NCBI GenBank assembly: GCA_964371655.1
Contig: CAYJOD010000010.1
Location: forward strand, 62,001 to 126,000
From: CAZGSN01 sp964371655
GTDB taxonomy: Bacteria > Desulfobacterota > Binatia > HRBIN30
Length of the DNA: 64,000 nucleotides
Direction: 5' to 3'
Positions 34,237-42,801 of the stretch are shown here, in pieces (the stretch's first letter is position 1; every line of letters begins with the position of its first letter). The notes below the pieces were generated by a model. That model worked only from the letters and a program-made list of their open reading frames with translations. It was not told the origin of the DNA and did not search any database. The position numbers and the translations under genes are program-made.

Positions 34237-36018
34237 TCAGGACGGCTTGCGGATCACGGTGTTGCCGAGGACCAGCGCATCCATCTCACTGGTCGAGAAG
34301 GTATTGAAGGCGTTGGCCGGCGTGGTGACGATCGGCTCGCCTTTGAGGTTGAACGAGGTATTGAGCACGACCGGAACGCCGGTGGCCTGGCCGAACTTTT
34401 CGATGAGGCTGTAGTACAGCGGGCTCTCGCTCTTATGTACGGCCTGTAGGCGCGCCGAATTGTCGACGTGGGTGATGGCCGGCAAGATCTTGCCCTGCCC
34501 TTCCTTCACGTCCACCACGTACAACATGAAGCGCGCCGGGTAGTGTTTGGCGACGTCGGGAAGATCAAAGTAACGTTCCGCAGCATCAACCAGCACCGAC
34601 GGCGCAAACGGTCGGAAGGGCTCGCGGAATTTGATCTTTAGATTGACGATCTCCTTCATGTCCTCGCGCCGCGGGTCGGCGAGGATGCTGCGCGCGCCCA
34701 AGGCTCGGGGCCCCCATTCGAAGCGTCCCTGGTACCAACCCACGACGTGACCGCTGGTGAGCTCATTGACGGTACGCTCGAGCATCTGATCTTCATTGCT
34801 GTAGATCTCGTACGGCATACCGCAGGTCTTGGCGAAGTCGTTGATCTGCCCTTGCGTATAGGCCTTGCCCCAGTACGCGTGGTTCATGACGAAATTGCGC
34901 GGCTTGCCCAGGGCACAGTGGTAGACGTACATGGCCGCGCCCAGAGCACCGCCGCCGTCACCCGCCGCGGGTTGAACGTAGACCTCCTTGATCGGGGTCT
35001 CGCGGATGATGCGCGAATTGGCGACGCTGTTGAGCGCCACACCACCGGCCATGCACAGCCGCTCCAGGCCGGTGTCGCGGTGCACGCTACGCACCATATT
35101 GAGAACCAGCTCCTCGGTGACTTGCTGAATGCTGGCGGCGACGTCGGCGTAGTACTGATTGCGGTCTTCGATGCGCTCGAAGTCAGCGGGCCGGTCGCCG
35201 AAGTACGACGGATAGCCCGAGCTCTTGGTGAAGAAGTACCACTCCGGGTCGCGTGGCGCGCCGAAGAGGTCGACGAACTTCTGATTGAAGCTCTGCGTCG
35301 ACGAGTGGTGGAAGCAGAAGTACTCCATGTTGAGCTGGAAGCTGCCGTCGTGGTCCATGTGGAGGAGCTTGTAGACCTTATCGACGTACTTCGGCTCGCC
35401 GTACGGAGCCATGCCCATGACCTTGTACTCGCCCTCGTTGACCTCGAAGCCGAGGAACGCGGTGAAAGCGCTGTAGAGCAAGCCGACCGAGTGCGGGAAG
35501 CGGATCTCGCGCAGGAGCTTGATCGAGGTACCTTTGCCGACGCCCATCGTCGCCGTCGCCCACTCGCCGACGCCGTCGACGGTGAGGATCGCCGCTTCAT
35601 CATAGGGCGAGCAGAAAAACGTGCTGGCCGCGTGCGACAAGTGGTGCTCGCTGAATAGGATGCGCTCGACCGGAATGCCGAGCTCCTGACGGAAGATGTT
35701 CTTCATCCACAGCTTATCGAGCAGCCACGTGGTCATGGCATCGCCGAACACCTTCCACGACTTCGGCACGACCTGCAGCGCCGTCGTCAGGATGCGTTCG
35801 AACTTCACGAACGGCTTCTCGTAGAAGACCACGTAGTCGACGTCGTGGATCGAGATGCCGGCTTCCTCCAAGCAGAACTGGACCGCCAGCCGGGGAAATC
35901 CCGAGTCGTGCTTCTTGCGGCTAAAGCGCTCTTCTTCGGAGGCGGCAACCAGCCGGCCGTCGTGGATCAGGGCGGCGGCAGCGTCGTGGTAGAAACAGGA
36001 GATTCCCAAAATATACAT
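34237..36018 (-). CDS. O-carbamoyltransferase (NodU/CmcH family), first copy
   Basis: This 593-residue enzyme has both family domains. The N-terminal Kae1-like half carries ILGISCFYHDAAAALIHDG, EERFSRKKHDSGFP, SEHHLSHAAS and TVDGVGEWATATMG. The C-terminal half carries EWGPRALGARSILADPR, FAPSVL, ITHVDNSARLQAV and VVLNTSFNLKGEPIV. These enzymes make carbamoyl-adenylate from carbamoyl phosphate and ATP and transfer it to a sugar hydroxyl. The gene starts 4 bp after the stop of the GT4 gene. A paralogue lies at 50269-52005. Confidence 0.93.
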   Translation of the reverse strand: MYILGISCFYHDAAAALIHDGRLVAASEEERFSRKKHDSGFPRLAVQFCLEEAGISIHDVDYVVFYEKPFVKFERILTTALQVVPKSWKVFGDAMTTWLLDKLWMKNIFRQELGIPVERILFSEHHLSHAASTFFCSPYDEAAILTVDGVGEWATATMGVGKGTSIKLLREIRFPHSVGLLYSAFTAFLGFEVNEGEYKVMGMAPYGEPKYVDKVYKLLHMDHDGSFQLNMEYFCFHHSSTQSFNQKFVDLFGAPRDPEWYFFTKSSGYPSYFGDRPADFERIEDRNQYYADVAASIQQVTEELVLNMVRSVHRDTGLERLCMAGGVALNSVANSRIIRETPIKEVYVQPAAGDGGGALGAAMYVYHCALGKPRNFVMNHAYWGKAYTQGQINDFAKTCGMPYEIYSNEDQMLERTVNELTSGHVVGWYQGRFEWGPRALGARSILADPRREDMKEIVNLKIKFREPFRPFAPSVLVDAAERYFDLPDVAKHYPARFMLYVVDVKEGQGKILPAITHVDNSARLQAVHKSESPLYYSLIEKFGQATGVPVVLNTSFNLKGEPIVTTPANAFNTFSTSEMDALVLGNTVIRKPS

Positions 36019-36022
36019 GCAG

Positions 36023-37249
36023 CTAGTGTCCCTTTGTGTTGGCGATGGACTCGTAAAGCGCCGTCATCGCGGCAACGTGCTGTGGCAAAGAAAAAGTGCG
36101 GCGCGCCCAGGCTTGCGCGTGCGACCCGATCGTACGGCAGCGCTGGCGATCGGCGAGCAGCGGAATCAGCTGTTCGGCAAGCCGATCGGCGTCTCCGGGC
36201 GGTGTGAGGAATCCCGTCTGTCCTTCCGAGATCAACTCCGGAACTCCACCCGCCGCGGTGGCCACCACCGGCTTGGCGAGCAGCATCCCTTCCAGGATGA
36301 CCCTTCCGAATGCTTCCGGGCGCACCGAGGTGTGCACCACGACGTCGAGCGCGTTCACCACGTCCGCCACGTCGGAACGGAAACCCGTCACCACGATTGT
36401 ATCGGTCAATCCCAACTCCAGAACGCGGCTTTCTAGCTGCTGAAAATAGGCCCCGCCAGCCCGATGCACGCCACCCACGATGAGACCGCGAGCCGCGGGG
36501 ACGGCGCGCACAACCTTGGCCATCGCCTCGACGAAGACCGCCTGGCCCTTCCACTCCTGGATGTTGCCGACGACTCCGGCACACGGCGCCCCGTTGGCGA
36601 TGCCGAGCTCGGCGCGCACGCTCGCGGCATCGCGCTTCACGACAAAGCCGTCTTCGTCGAGGGCGTCGTAGATCACCTCGAGACGCCGGTTCTCAATGCC
36701 TTGCGCGATGCAGTGATCGCGTACGGCCTTGGTCATGCACACGATCGCGTCGAGGCGCGGGGCAATGGCGCGCTCGCGATCCGAGTACTTCTCGAACCCC
36801 TTGACGTGCACCAGGCACGGCGTCCTGGTGAGCTTGCAGGCGACGATGCCGTCGAAGTTGGCGCGTACACCGTTGCCGAGGTGCACGACATGCGGACGTA
36901 CGCGGCGGATCACGCGCGCGATCTGCAGCGCGGTGGGCAGCTCCTCGGTGAGCAGACGCAGCAGGCGACGCCCCCTTTGCAGGGCGCTGCGCACTCCGAC
37001 GTTGCGCTTGGCGCGCTGGTAGCCGTCATACTTCAGGAGCCCATGCTCCTTTGGAAGGCGGCGGCGCCGCACGTGGTAAACCGGCACGTGCATGGCGGCC
37101 AATTCCGCCTCGATCGACTTCGGCTCATACAGCACCATGGCGGCCGCAACCTGCTTCGGATCGAAGCCGCGCACCATGTGGTACAAGCCGGTCAAGGAGC
37201 CACCGAGAACGCCTCCGGCAGACGCCTCCAACACCAGAACGCGCAGCAT
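36023..37249 (-). CDS. Family 4 glycosyltransferase
   Basis: This 408-residue GT-B enzyme starts MLRVLVLEASAGGVLGGSLTGLYHMV. It has HVVHLGNGVRANFDGIVACKL, IYDALDEDGFVVKRD, GVVGNIQEWKGQAVFVEAM and TSVRPEAFGRVILEGMLLAKPVVATAAGGVPELI, with the EX7E motif. The ATG at 37249 is chosen by the beta strand it opens; the frame upstream reads through a repeat. The gene ends 4 bp before the carbamoyltransferase start, suggesting that this transferase supplies the sugar that is carbamoylated. Confidence 0.9.
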   Translation of the reverse strand: MLRVLVLEASAGGVLGGSLTGLYHMVRGFDPKQVAAAMVLYEPKSIEAELAAMHVPVYHVRRRRLPKEHGLLKYDGYQRAKRNVGVRSALQRGRRLLRLLTEELPTALQIARVIRRVRPHVVHLGNGVRANFDGIVACKLTRTPCLVHVKGFEKYSDRERAIAPRLDAIVCMTKAVRDHCIAQGIENRRLEVIYDALDEDGFVVKRDAASVRAELGIANGAPCAGVVGNIQEWKGQAVFVEAMAKVVRAVPAARGLIVGGVHRAGGAYFQQLESRVLELGLTDTIVVTGFRSDVADVVNALDVVVHTSVRPEAFGRVILEGMLLAKPVVATAAGGVPELISEGQTGFLTPPGDADRLAEQLIPLLADRQRCRTIGSHAQAWARRTFSLPQHVAAMTALYESIANTKGH

Positions 37250-37319
37250 TCCTACGACCACGGATCCCAGAACAGAAAGCGCGTCTCGCACAATCCAAGA
37301 CTCGTGATTCCCTGTTCTG

Positions 37320-37380
37320 CCTGGGAGCGCCGCCATCTTGGCGGCGCGAAACACGCCGGCTGGAAGCCGGCGCTCCCAGG
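37320..37380. repeat. Inverted repeat CCTGGGAGCGCCG / CGGCGCTCCCAGG
   Basis: Perfect 13-bp ends (37320-37332 and 37368-37380) enclose two small hairpins, CGCCGCCATCTTGGCGGCG and CGCCGGCTGGAAGCCGGCG. It lies in the 214-bp spacer upstream of the GT4 gene and is another member of the window's palindrome families. Confidence 0.85.
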
Positions 37381-37463
37381 CCAGACATCCACACGAGAGC
37401 ATGCGGCTCCGATCCGCGATCTAGGTTCTTGGTTCCGTGCTCGCATGGTTGTTCAACAAGCGC

Positions 37464-38588
37464 TTACGACCCCACCGCACGCAACGGCACGGTGTGCAGC
37501 AGGTCCATGACCCTTGCTACCGCGGCGTCGCAAGACATCGCCGCCGTCAAGCCGATCTCGTAGGCCGGCACGGCCGCGGTCAATTGAGCGATATGCGTCT
37601 CACGGCGGCCGACGAGACCGCGCGGGACAAGCTGTTCCAGCACCGCGGCAAAGGCGAAGTAGCGGCGCAAGTCGTTGATGATCAGGTCGGCGGCGCTCAG
37701 CCGCTGCCGCGCGAGCTCGGGCGCAATGGCGCGCAGATACGGCTCGGGGGCACGGCGCGGGAACAGCAGCAACGCGGCGTCGCCGCCGCTTGCGAGTCGC
37801 TCGCGGCGCGGGTGATAGCCGCCGCGTTTGAGCATGTACGACTGATCCACCGCAACGAGCTCGTCGGCACGGCTGCCGAGCCAGCGGCGACTCCAGTCGT
37901 CGAGCAAGATCGGCTCATGCACGGGGCGCACCTGAGTGCCGTGGTGCAAGACGAAACTATCGCCGAGAAGCTGAGCGTTTCCGGTCGTGGCCAGAGCGGT
38001 AGCCAGCGTAGACTTGCCGACACCGCTGGCACCCGCAAGCAAGATCACGCCGCGGTCCGTGGCCACCCCCGCCGCATGAATTGGATGGAAGTCCTCGTTC
38101 TCCTCCAACCACCACCAGCTCGGATAGTAGACGGAGTACGCCATCAACGTTGGGAATCGGCGCTGGCGCAGCGCCGCCAGCTGCCGCCCTTGGCGCCAGC
38201 GTCGGACTCGATCTGTCCACGGCGTGTTGCCCAAACGGAAGTAGAAATCGCCGTGAACCTGCAAGGCACCCTGCTGCCACACCAGCTCCAGAAACAAATC
38301 GCGCAAGTCGTCGACGCGGAACCAGCAGAGGCGGTCGCTGCCGACGTAGAGATCGCGATCCACCCGATCCAGCTGCGCCAGGGCCGCGGTCCTTTGCGGC
38401 GGCGGCTGTCCCTCGTGCCATCGCAACGAGCTGGCGATGCGCACCGACTTGCCGGCGCCATTGAGCATCGGCGCCAGGTGGGCGCGAGCGTAGGCATCGA
38501 CGTCGGCGGCGTCGCAGCGAAGATCGAAGCCGACGCCGGCGAGCGAACCGAGGATCGGTGCGCCGCTGCTGTGCGAATCGTGGGTCAT
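37464..38588 (-). CDS. HPr-kinase-like P-loop protein of unknown role
   Basis: The 374-residue protein has a Walker A motif LLAGASGVGKSTLA (near residue 190) set in the context ...IHAAGVATDRGVILLAGASGVGKST...LLGDSFVLHHG. This resembles the kinase core of HprK/P and the HprK-like proteins often found near lasso-peptide and polysaccharide genes. The N-terminal 170 residues are not recognisable. Serine kinase activity on HPr is unlikely without other PTS genes. The protein may phosphorylate a sugar or protein of the pathway; that is a guess. Confidence 0.55.
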   Translation of the reverse strand: MTHDSHSSGAPILGSLAGVGFDLRCDAADVDAYARAHLAPMLNGAGKSVRIASSLRWHEGQPPPQRTAALAQLDRVDRDLYVGSDRLCWFRVDDLRDLFLELVWQQGALQVHGDFYFRLGNTPWTDRVRRWRQGRQLAALRQRRFPTLMAYSVYYPSWWWLEENEDFHPIHAAGVATDRGVILLAGASGVGKSTLATALATTGNAQLLGDSFVLHHGTQVRPVHEPILLDDWSRRWLGSRADELVAVDQSYMLKRGGYHPRRERLASGGDAALLLFPRRAPEPYLRAIAPELARQRLSAADLIINDLRRYFAFAAVLEQLVPRGLVGRRETHIAQLTAAVPAYEIGLTAAMSCDAAVARVMDLLHTVPLRAVGS

Positions 38589-38916
38589 TACGCCTTCTGA
38601 AATTGTCGATCTTCAGGAAAAGAGCTCGCCAACCGCCGGCGCAGGCTGAAGTCCTGCGCCTACAGCCCGCGTTCGCGGGCTATTCTGGAGTGTAAGCGCA
38701 GGACAGCTTTGCACTAAGAGTCTCCACGGGTGTCATTCCGAGCCGTTACACTTCCGCGGCGAGGAATCTTCCGAGTGCTGCGCCCATCCGACATTCCACT
38801 GCAGATTCCTCGCTCCCGCTCGGAATGACAATTGCTGGTGTCGGATAGAAACATACCGAGTCGAGTTTTGGTGCAAAGCGGCGCAGGACTTCAGCCTGCG
38901 CCGAAATTTCCTTGCC
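38589..38916. repeat. Gene-free spacer with nested palindromes
   Basis: An outer pair of perfect 23-bp arms lies at 38638-38660 and 38880-38902. Each arm is itself nearly self-complementary (GGCGCAGG...CCTGCGCC). A CAGCCCGCGTTCGCGGGCT hairpin (38663-38681) and the second 172-bp element lie between them. AATTGTCGATCTTC at 38600-38613 resembles the end of the GAGACTGTCGAT elements but has no partner end. Confidence 0.8.
38707..38878. mobile_element. 172-bp MITE-like element, copy 2
   Basis: It has the same length and orientation as 26485-26656. The right end TTTTGGTGCAAAG (38866-38878) is identical, while the left end CTTTGCACTAAGA has two changes. By eye 165 of 172 positions match. The conserved internal inverted pairs are intact. 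It sits between the two 23-bp arms of another palindrome. Confidence 0.8.
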
Positions 38917-40335
38917 GTGACCCTGAGCGCATTTCCGGGTCTCATTGAAACTCGCGCCTCCCTCCGATATGCGTGCGCGCCACGTAGACAACCCGTCGCA
39001 CCCAGCGAGCCGCCATTGCCAGTCAGCAAGCTTTCCAAAGACATCCTCGGAGTTTTCAGCGCCCGCGTCCTGTGGACCGTGTTGGGTACCATCAGCGGCG
39101 TCATCCTCGCGCGTCAGCTTGGTCCCTATGACCGCGGCGTCTTTGCGCTGTTCTTGCTCATCCCCTCTACCGTCGTCACCTTCGTCAAGCTCGGGATCAC
39201 GCAAGCGAACGTCTACTTCATCAACCGCGAGAAGATTTCGAGCTCGACGGTGGCGTCCAACTCTGCGGTTCTGGCTCTGGCGATCGGCGCCCCCATCGCG
39301 ATTGTCGTTTGGTTCTGCCAGGACCCCCTGCGCGCCAGCATTTTGAAGGGGGTCGAGCCCTGGGTCCTCGCCTTCGCGTTGGCGCGCGTCCCCATGGTTC
39401 TTCTCGACGACTACCTCTACGGCGTTCTTCAAGCCGGCGGTCACTTCCGAATTTACAACACGCGCTTGGTGGTCAGCGAAGCGTTGCGCCTGGTCGGGCT
39501 GACCGTGGCCTTCTACGTCCTCCACCACGGACTGGTTGCGGCCGTTGTCATTCATTCAGCGGTCAACGTCTTCAACCTGATCTGGCTGATCGTAGCCATG
39601 CAACAGGTGGTCCGGTTCCGCTTGCAGCTCGATCGTGGCCTGCTCAAGAAGCAACTCGCCTTCGGCTTGAAGTCGTACGTGCAAACGCTCACCGGCCACA
39701 TGCTGCTACGCTCCGACATCTACCTGGTGAACTACTACCTGAGCCGCTCCGAGGTCGCGTACTACTCGCTGGCGCTACGCTTCACCGAGATGGTGTTGGA
39801 GATTCCGCAAGCGGTCGGACTGGTTCTGTATCCCAAGCTCGCATCGCTGCCGGAGGCCGAGGTGCATCGCCTGACGGCGCAGGCTTGCCGCCGCACCCTG
39901 CTGCTCACCGGATTGTGCAGCCTGTTGATCGTCGTCTTCGGCCCGTTTGTGATCACGTGGTGGTACGGCGAAGCCTACGCCCGTGCCGCCGAGCCTCTGC
40001 TCTGGGCGTCGATCGGTGCGATGGCGATGTCCATCTTCGTGATCCTGACGCGTGACTTCACCAGTCAGAACCGCCAGGCCGTCAACATCGCCGCTGGCGT
40101 GCCGGCCTTGGTCCTCAATGTCAGTCTGAACCTGCTGATGATCCCGAACTTCGGCATCGTCGGCGCCGCGATGTCGACCGCCCTCGCCTACTCGATTGCC
40201 TGCGTGATCCTGATCTGCCTCTTCGTTCCGCGTGCGGGACTGCCGGTCCATCTCATTCTGATTCCGCAGCCATCGGATCTACGCTACTTCACCGGCATGA
40301 TCGGCAAGGGGTTTCGCCGCGTGACACGGCGCTGA
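38917..40335 (+). CDS. Wzx-like oligosaccharide flippase
   Basis: This is the only plus-strand gene. The product of about 472 residues has 12 or more hydrophobic helices and the MATE-fold polysaccharide-transport pattern: KDILGVFSARVLWTVLGTISGVILARQLGPYDRGVFAL, LRSDIYLVNYYLSRSEVAYYSLALRFTEMV and VLNVSLNLLMIPNFGIVGAAMSTALAYSI. It should turn the lipid-linked repeat unit across the inner membrane. The start is uncertain: GTG at 38917 gives a 33-residue non-hydrophobic leader, and TTG at 39016 gives a start just before the first helix. Confidence 0.88.
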   Translation: MTLSAFPGLIETRASLRYACAPRRQPVAPSEPPLPVSKLSKDILGVFSARVLWTVLGTISGVILARQLGPYDRGVFALFLLIPSTVVTFVKLGITQANVYFINREKISSSTVASNSAVLALAIGAPIAIVVWFCQDPLRASILKGVEPWVLAFALARVPMVLLDDYLYGVLQAGGHFRIYNTRLVVSEALRLVGLTVAFYVLHHGLVAAVVIHSAVNVFNLIWLIVAMQQVVRFRLQLDRGLLKKQLAFGLKSYVQTLTGHMLLRSDIYLVNYYLSRSEVAYYSLALRFTEMVLEIPQAVGLVLYPKLASLPEAEVHRLTAQACRRTLLLTGLCSLLIVVFGPFVITWWYGEAYARAAEPLLWASIGAMAMSIFVILTRDFTSQNRQAVNIAAGVPALVLNVSLNLLMIPNFGIVGAAMSTALAYSIACVILICLFVPRAGLPVHLILIPQPSDLRYFTGMIGKGFRRVTRR

Positions 40336-40340
40336 GCCGA

Positions 40341-41474
40341 TCAGCGCGAGGTGTCCATTCCCTCGGTAAAGATCGCGGTGACGTACCACGGCTCGCGGCG
40401 CTCGGGCTCGGCGTGATTGAGGACCAGCATCTCGTCGAAGAGCCGTGCTCCCCAGCGTCGCAGCACCGCGGCCTGCAGCGGCAGTTGTCGTTGCAGAGCC
40501 CGGCGTAAGGGCGTGTCGCAAGACAGCGTCTGCACCGTCACCGTGTCGATCGCCGCATCCAGCCGTCGCAGGCACGACGCCGCAATCTCGAAGTGCTCGT
40601 CGTCGTACTTGCGCATGACGACGTCATCCACGTAGAGCGCGACGGCGGAACCGATGCGGTGCGGGTGGGCGATGACGATCCCAAGCAAGCGCCCAGCTCG
40701 CCGCAACGCCCAGGTACGGAACTGGAGGTGCGGATTCTGCGACACGCGCCAGCGCAAGAACTCGACGGAACGATCGATGGTCAGGTCGTAGGATACTCGC
40801 GCCTCGCGCCACAGTTGCGCATACTCCGCTTCGACCGCGTCGAGTCCGCGCAACTCGACAACTTCGGCCTCGGCCCCGGCCGGCGGCCGCCGGCGCAGGG
40901 CTCGCAAGAGCAAGGTCGCCGCCACCGCGGCCACTCTCAGCAGCGCGTCGGGAACTCGTTTGGGAAGCGCTTTGCGTCCGCGCTGCAACAGCGCCAGCAT
41001 GTAGGGCGCACCCACCTTCGGCAGATAGAGCTCCCAACGCCCGGCCGACTTGTAACCCAAACGCTCGCGCAGCGGACCGGGGCCGGTCGAATGGATCGTG
41101 TACACGACGGAAAGAGCCTGCAGCGCCTCGGTCAGCGCGCGCTTTTCCATTCCCGGGTAGAAGACCTTGGTGCGCACCGCGGGATCGACGATCGTGTTCT
41201 CGGTGCGACCGCCGCTGAGGTCGGCGCCGCGTCGCACCAGCGGTGTCGGAACGATGCAGTGGCTACCGACGACGCGCGCGCTCTCCGGGTCGATCACCGC
41301 CCACACCAAAGCCGGACCGCCGACGCCGTCGCGAAATTCCCACTCGTACGCGGCAAGCGGACGCGACAGCTTCATGAAGCCGTTGTAGAAGTCGTTGAGC
41401 TCGCGAGCGCGTTCGCCGTGCTGGCGCACGAAGGCGAAACGCAGACGCGGCTTCTCAGTGGCGGCAGTTGTCAC
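40341..41474 (-). CDS. GNAT-fold acyltransferase-like protein
   Basis: The 377-residue protein has two regions that read as GNAT domains. The N-terminal part contains LNDFYNGFMKLSRPLAAYEWEF, GSHCIVPTPLV and TIHSTGPGPLRERLGYK. The C-terminal part contains FLRWRVSQNPHLQFRTWALRRAGRLLGIVIAHP. The pattern suits acyl transfer to an amino-sugar. The gene is convergent with the flippase (5 bp apart). KASIII, ACP and an unknown protein are encoded upstream, which could supply an acyl-ACP donor. Confidence 0.6.
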   Translation of the reverse strand: MTTAATEKPRLRFAFVRQHGERARELNDFYNGFMKLSRPLAAYEWEFRDGVGGPALVWAVIDPESARVVGSHCIVPTPLVRRGADLSGGRTENTIVDPAVRTKVFYPGMEKRALTEALQALSVVYTIHSTGPGPLRERLGYKSAGRWELYLPKVGAPYMLALLQRGRKALPKRVPDALLRVAAVAATLLLRALRRRPPAGAEAEVVELRGLDAVEAEYAQLWREARVSYDLTIDRSVEFLRWRVSQNPHLQFRTWALRRAGRLLGIVIAHPHRIGSAVALYVDDVVMRKYDDEHFEIAASCLRRLDAAIDTVTVQTLSCDTPLRRALQRQLPLQAAVLRRWGARLFDEMLVLNHAEPERREPWYVTAIFTEGMDTSR

Positions 41475-41510
41475 AGTGTTCGTGTGGCGGCGAACCGAAC
41501 CAGCTTGGAT

Positions 41511-41661
41511 TTCTCACCGCGGAGACGCAGAGAAAGCCGTGGGTGTTGGGAGAAATCATGATTCTGACCGGATCGATTCCTTGCAGTCTGCTGTTTCGGT
41601 GGATGTGCAATTGTTCCCACAACATCTTCTTCTCCGCGCCTCTGCGTCTCTGCGGTGAAGT
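41511..41661. repeat. Inverted pair CACCGCGGAGACGCAGAGAA / TCTGCGTCTCTGCGGTG
   Basis: The left arm CTCACCGCGGAGACGCAGAG (41514-41533) pairs with the right arm CCTCTGCGTCTCTGCGGTGA (41639-41658). The 205-bp spacer between the GNAT gene and the unknown gene is almost entirely this element, with a unique interior. Relatives are at 13312-13413 and, as a single arm, near 28000-28017. Confidence 0.8.
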
Positions 41662-41679
41662 CTTTGTGAGAACGGCGGA

Positions 41680-42339
41680 CTAGCTGCGGCGCTGGGCGCG
41701 GTAGCAAATGCGGAACTTCGACGTGAAGCTGGCGCCACGCACCGACACGTCGTTGATCGTCCACACCTCGGAGCCGCGGTCCGCCACCGTGGCGTTGGCG
41801 ATGGCGACGCGGTACTCCTCGGCGACGCGCTGCAAGCAGTTCGTCTCCAAGCCTCTCAGATAGAGAAACTGAATGCGCGTCAGCTCAGCACCGAAGCGCG
41901 TTGTCTTCTGGTGCAGCAGCTTGTTGGCGCCGACGAGCCCGCGCATGAAGTCGGCGCGCGGGCGGCCCGCCCCGAAGACGAACTCGCCGCGCAGGTCGGG
42001 TCCGACCTCGACGACCTCATAGAACGAATCCTCATCGTACGGCTCGACGCGAAACGGGCGCCCTTCGTCGATGAAGTAGCCGTGAATCGTCGCCTCCGGC
42101 CGGCGCAGGACGAAGGTCGAATTCGGGTCGAGGCTCGTGGCCGCTGCGTCGGTGAGGATCAAGCGGCCATTGGCAACCGCCTCGCGCTCGAGCTTGAAGG
42201 AGGTGACCACGCCGCCGTCGAGCCAATCGGGGCCAAGCATCTCATCGCAGAGAGCGGCGATGCCATTGAAGATGGTACCCCCCTGGATGTACGGGCGAGT
42301 CCCGAGCTTGGGCAGATCACTGGGTCGTTCTTCGTACAT
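41680..42339 (-). CDS. Uncharacterised protein next to ACP and KASIII
   Basis: I do not recognise this 219-residue protein with confidence. It has no signal peptide or membrane helix. The segments IQGGTIFNGIAALCDEML and ADFMRGLVGANKLLHQKT look like two copies of a small-residue-rich helix followed by beta strands, which could be a double hotdog fold as in acyl-ACP dehydratases or thioesterases. The tail RGASFTSKFRICYRAQ is a likely edge strand. Its place directly downstream of an acyl carrier protein gene supports an acyl-chain role, but this is a weak inference. Confidence 0.5.
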   Translation of the reverse strand: MYEERPSDLPKLGTRPYIQGGTIFNGIAALCDEMLGPDWLDGGVVTSFKLEREAVANGRLILTDAAATSLDPNSTFVLRRPEATIHGYFIDEGRPFRVEPYDEDSFYEVVEVGPDLRGEFVFGAGRPRADFMRGLVGANKLLHQKTTRFGAELTRIQFLYLRGLETNCLQRVAEEYRVAIANATVADRGSEVWTINDVSVRGASFTSKFRICYRAQRRS

Positions 42340-42371
42340 GGAGCTCAGCTCGCTACGCTCTCGAACTGGGT

Positions 42372-42470
42372 AGGGGCGAAGGGATCGAGGGGCAAAGGGA
42401 CAGAGGGAAGAAATGCTGACGATCGGTCTTCCCTTCGCCCCTGAACCCTTTGTCCCTCGGTCCCTTTGCG
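42372..42470. repeat. Inverted repeat GGGGCGAAGGGATCG... / ...CCCTTCGCCCC
   Basis: A purine-rich arm (42373-42411, GGGGCGAAGGG, GGGGCAAAGGGACAGAGG) pairs with a pyrimidine-rich arm (42428-42470, CTTCCCTTCGCCCC, CCCTTTGTCCCTCGGTCCC). It occupies the gap between the ACP gene and the unknown gene. Confidence 0.7.
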
Positions 42471-42489
42471 AATTTTCCGAGACATTGCG

Positions 42490-42729
42490 CTAGCGCGCCA
42501 GATGGGCGACCAGCTTGTCGAACTGGCGCAGGCCTTCTTCTTCGAAGGTCTCGTCGGCGATGGTCACGCCGAACGTCTTTTCGACGTTGAACAGAAACTC
42601 GATCTGATCGAGCGAGTCGAGGCCGAAGTCGTCGAAGATATCGGCGCCGGCGCGGTATTCGGGTAGGTCCTCGCGCATCGAAGCGAGCAGCCCCATCAGC
42701 TGCTCACGCACTTCAGACTCAGAACGCAT
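42490..42729 (-). CDS. Acyl carrier protein
   Basis: This 79-residue acidic protein has the phosphopantetheine site FGLDSLD with Ser39, and the usual helix pattern (EFLFNVEKTFGVTIADE). It is a dedicated ACP rather than the housekeeping AcpP, judging by its place in a surface-polysaccharide locus between a KASIII and an unknown protein. It would carry a short acyl chain made by the KASIII for delivery to a sugar or lipid acceptor. Confidence 0.9.
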   Translation of the reverse strand: MRSESEVREQLMGLLASMREDLPEYRAGADIFDDFGLDSLDQIEFLFNVEKTFGVTIADETFEEEGLRQFDKLVAHLAR

Positions 42730-42801
42730 AGAAAGTATCTCCTTGAATTAGCCAAGTGGCCGGGGCCGGCCCTGAAGACGATGTCATGGCACGAGCCACC
42801 G

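Noticed and set aside
38600..38613. AATTGTCGATCTTC as a fourth GAGACTGTCGAT element end
   Set aside because: It matches most of the end sequence but has no opposite end within the spacer, so I could not define an element.
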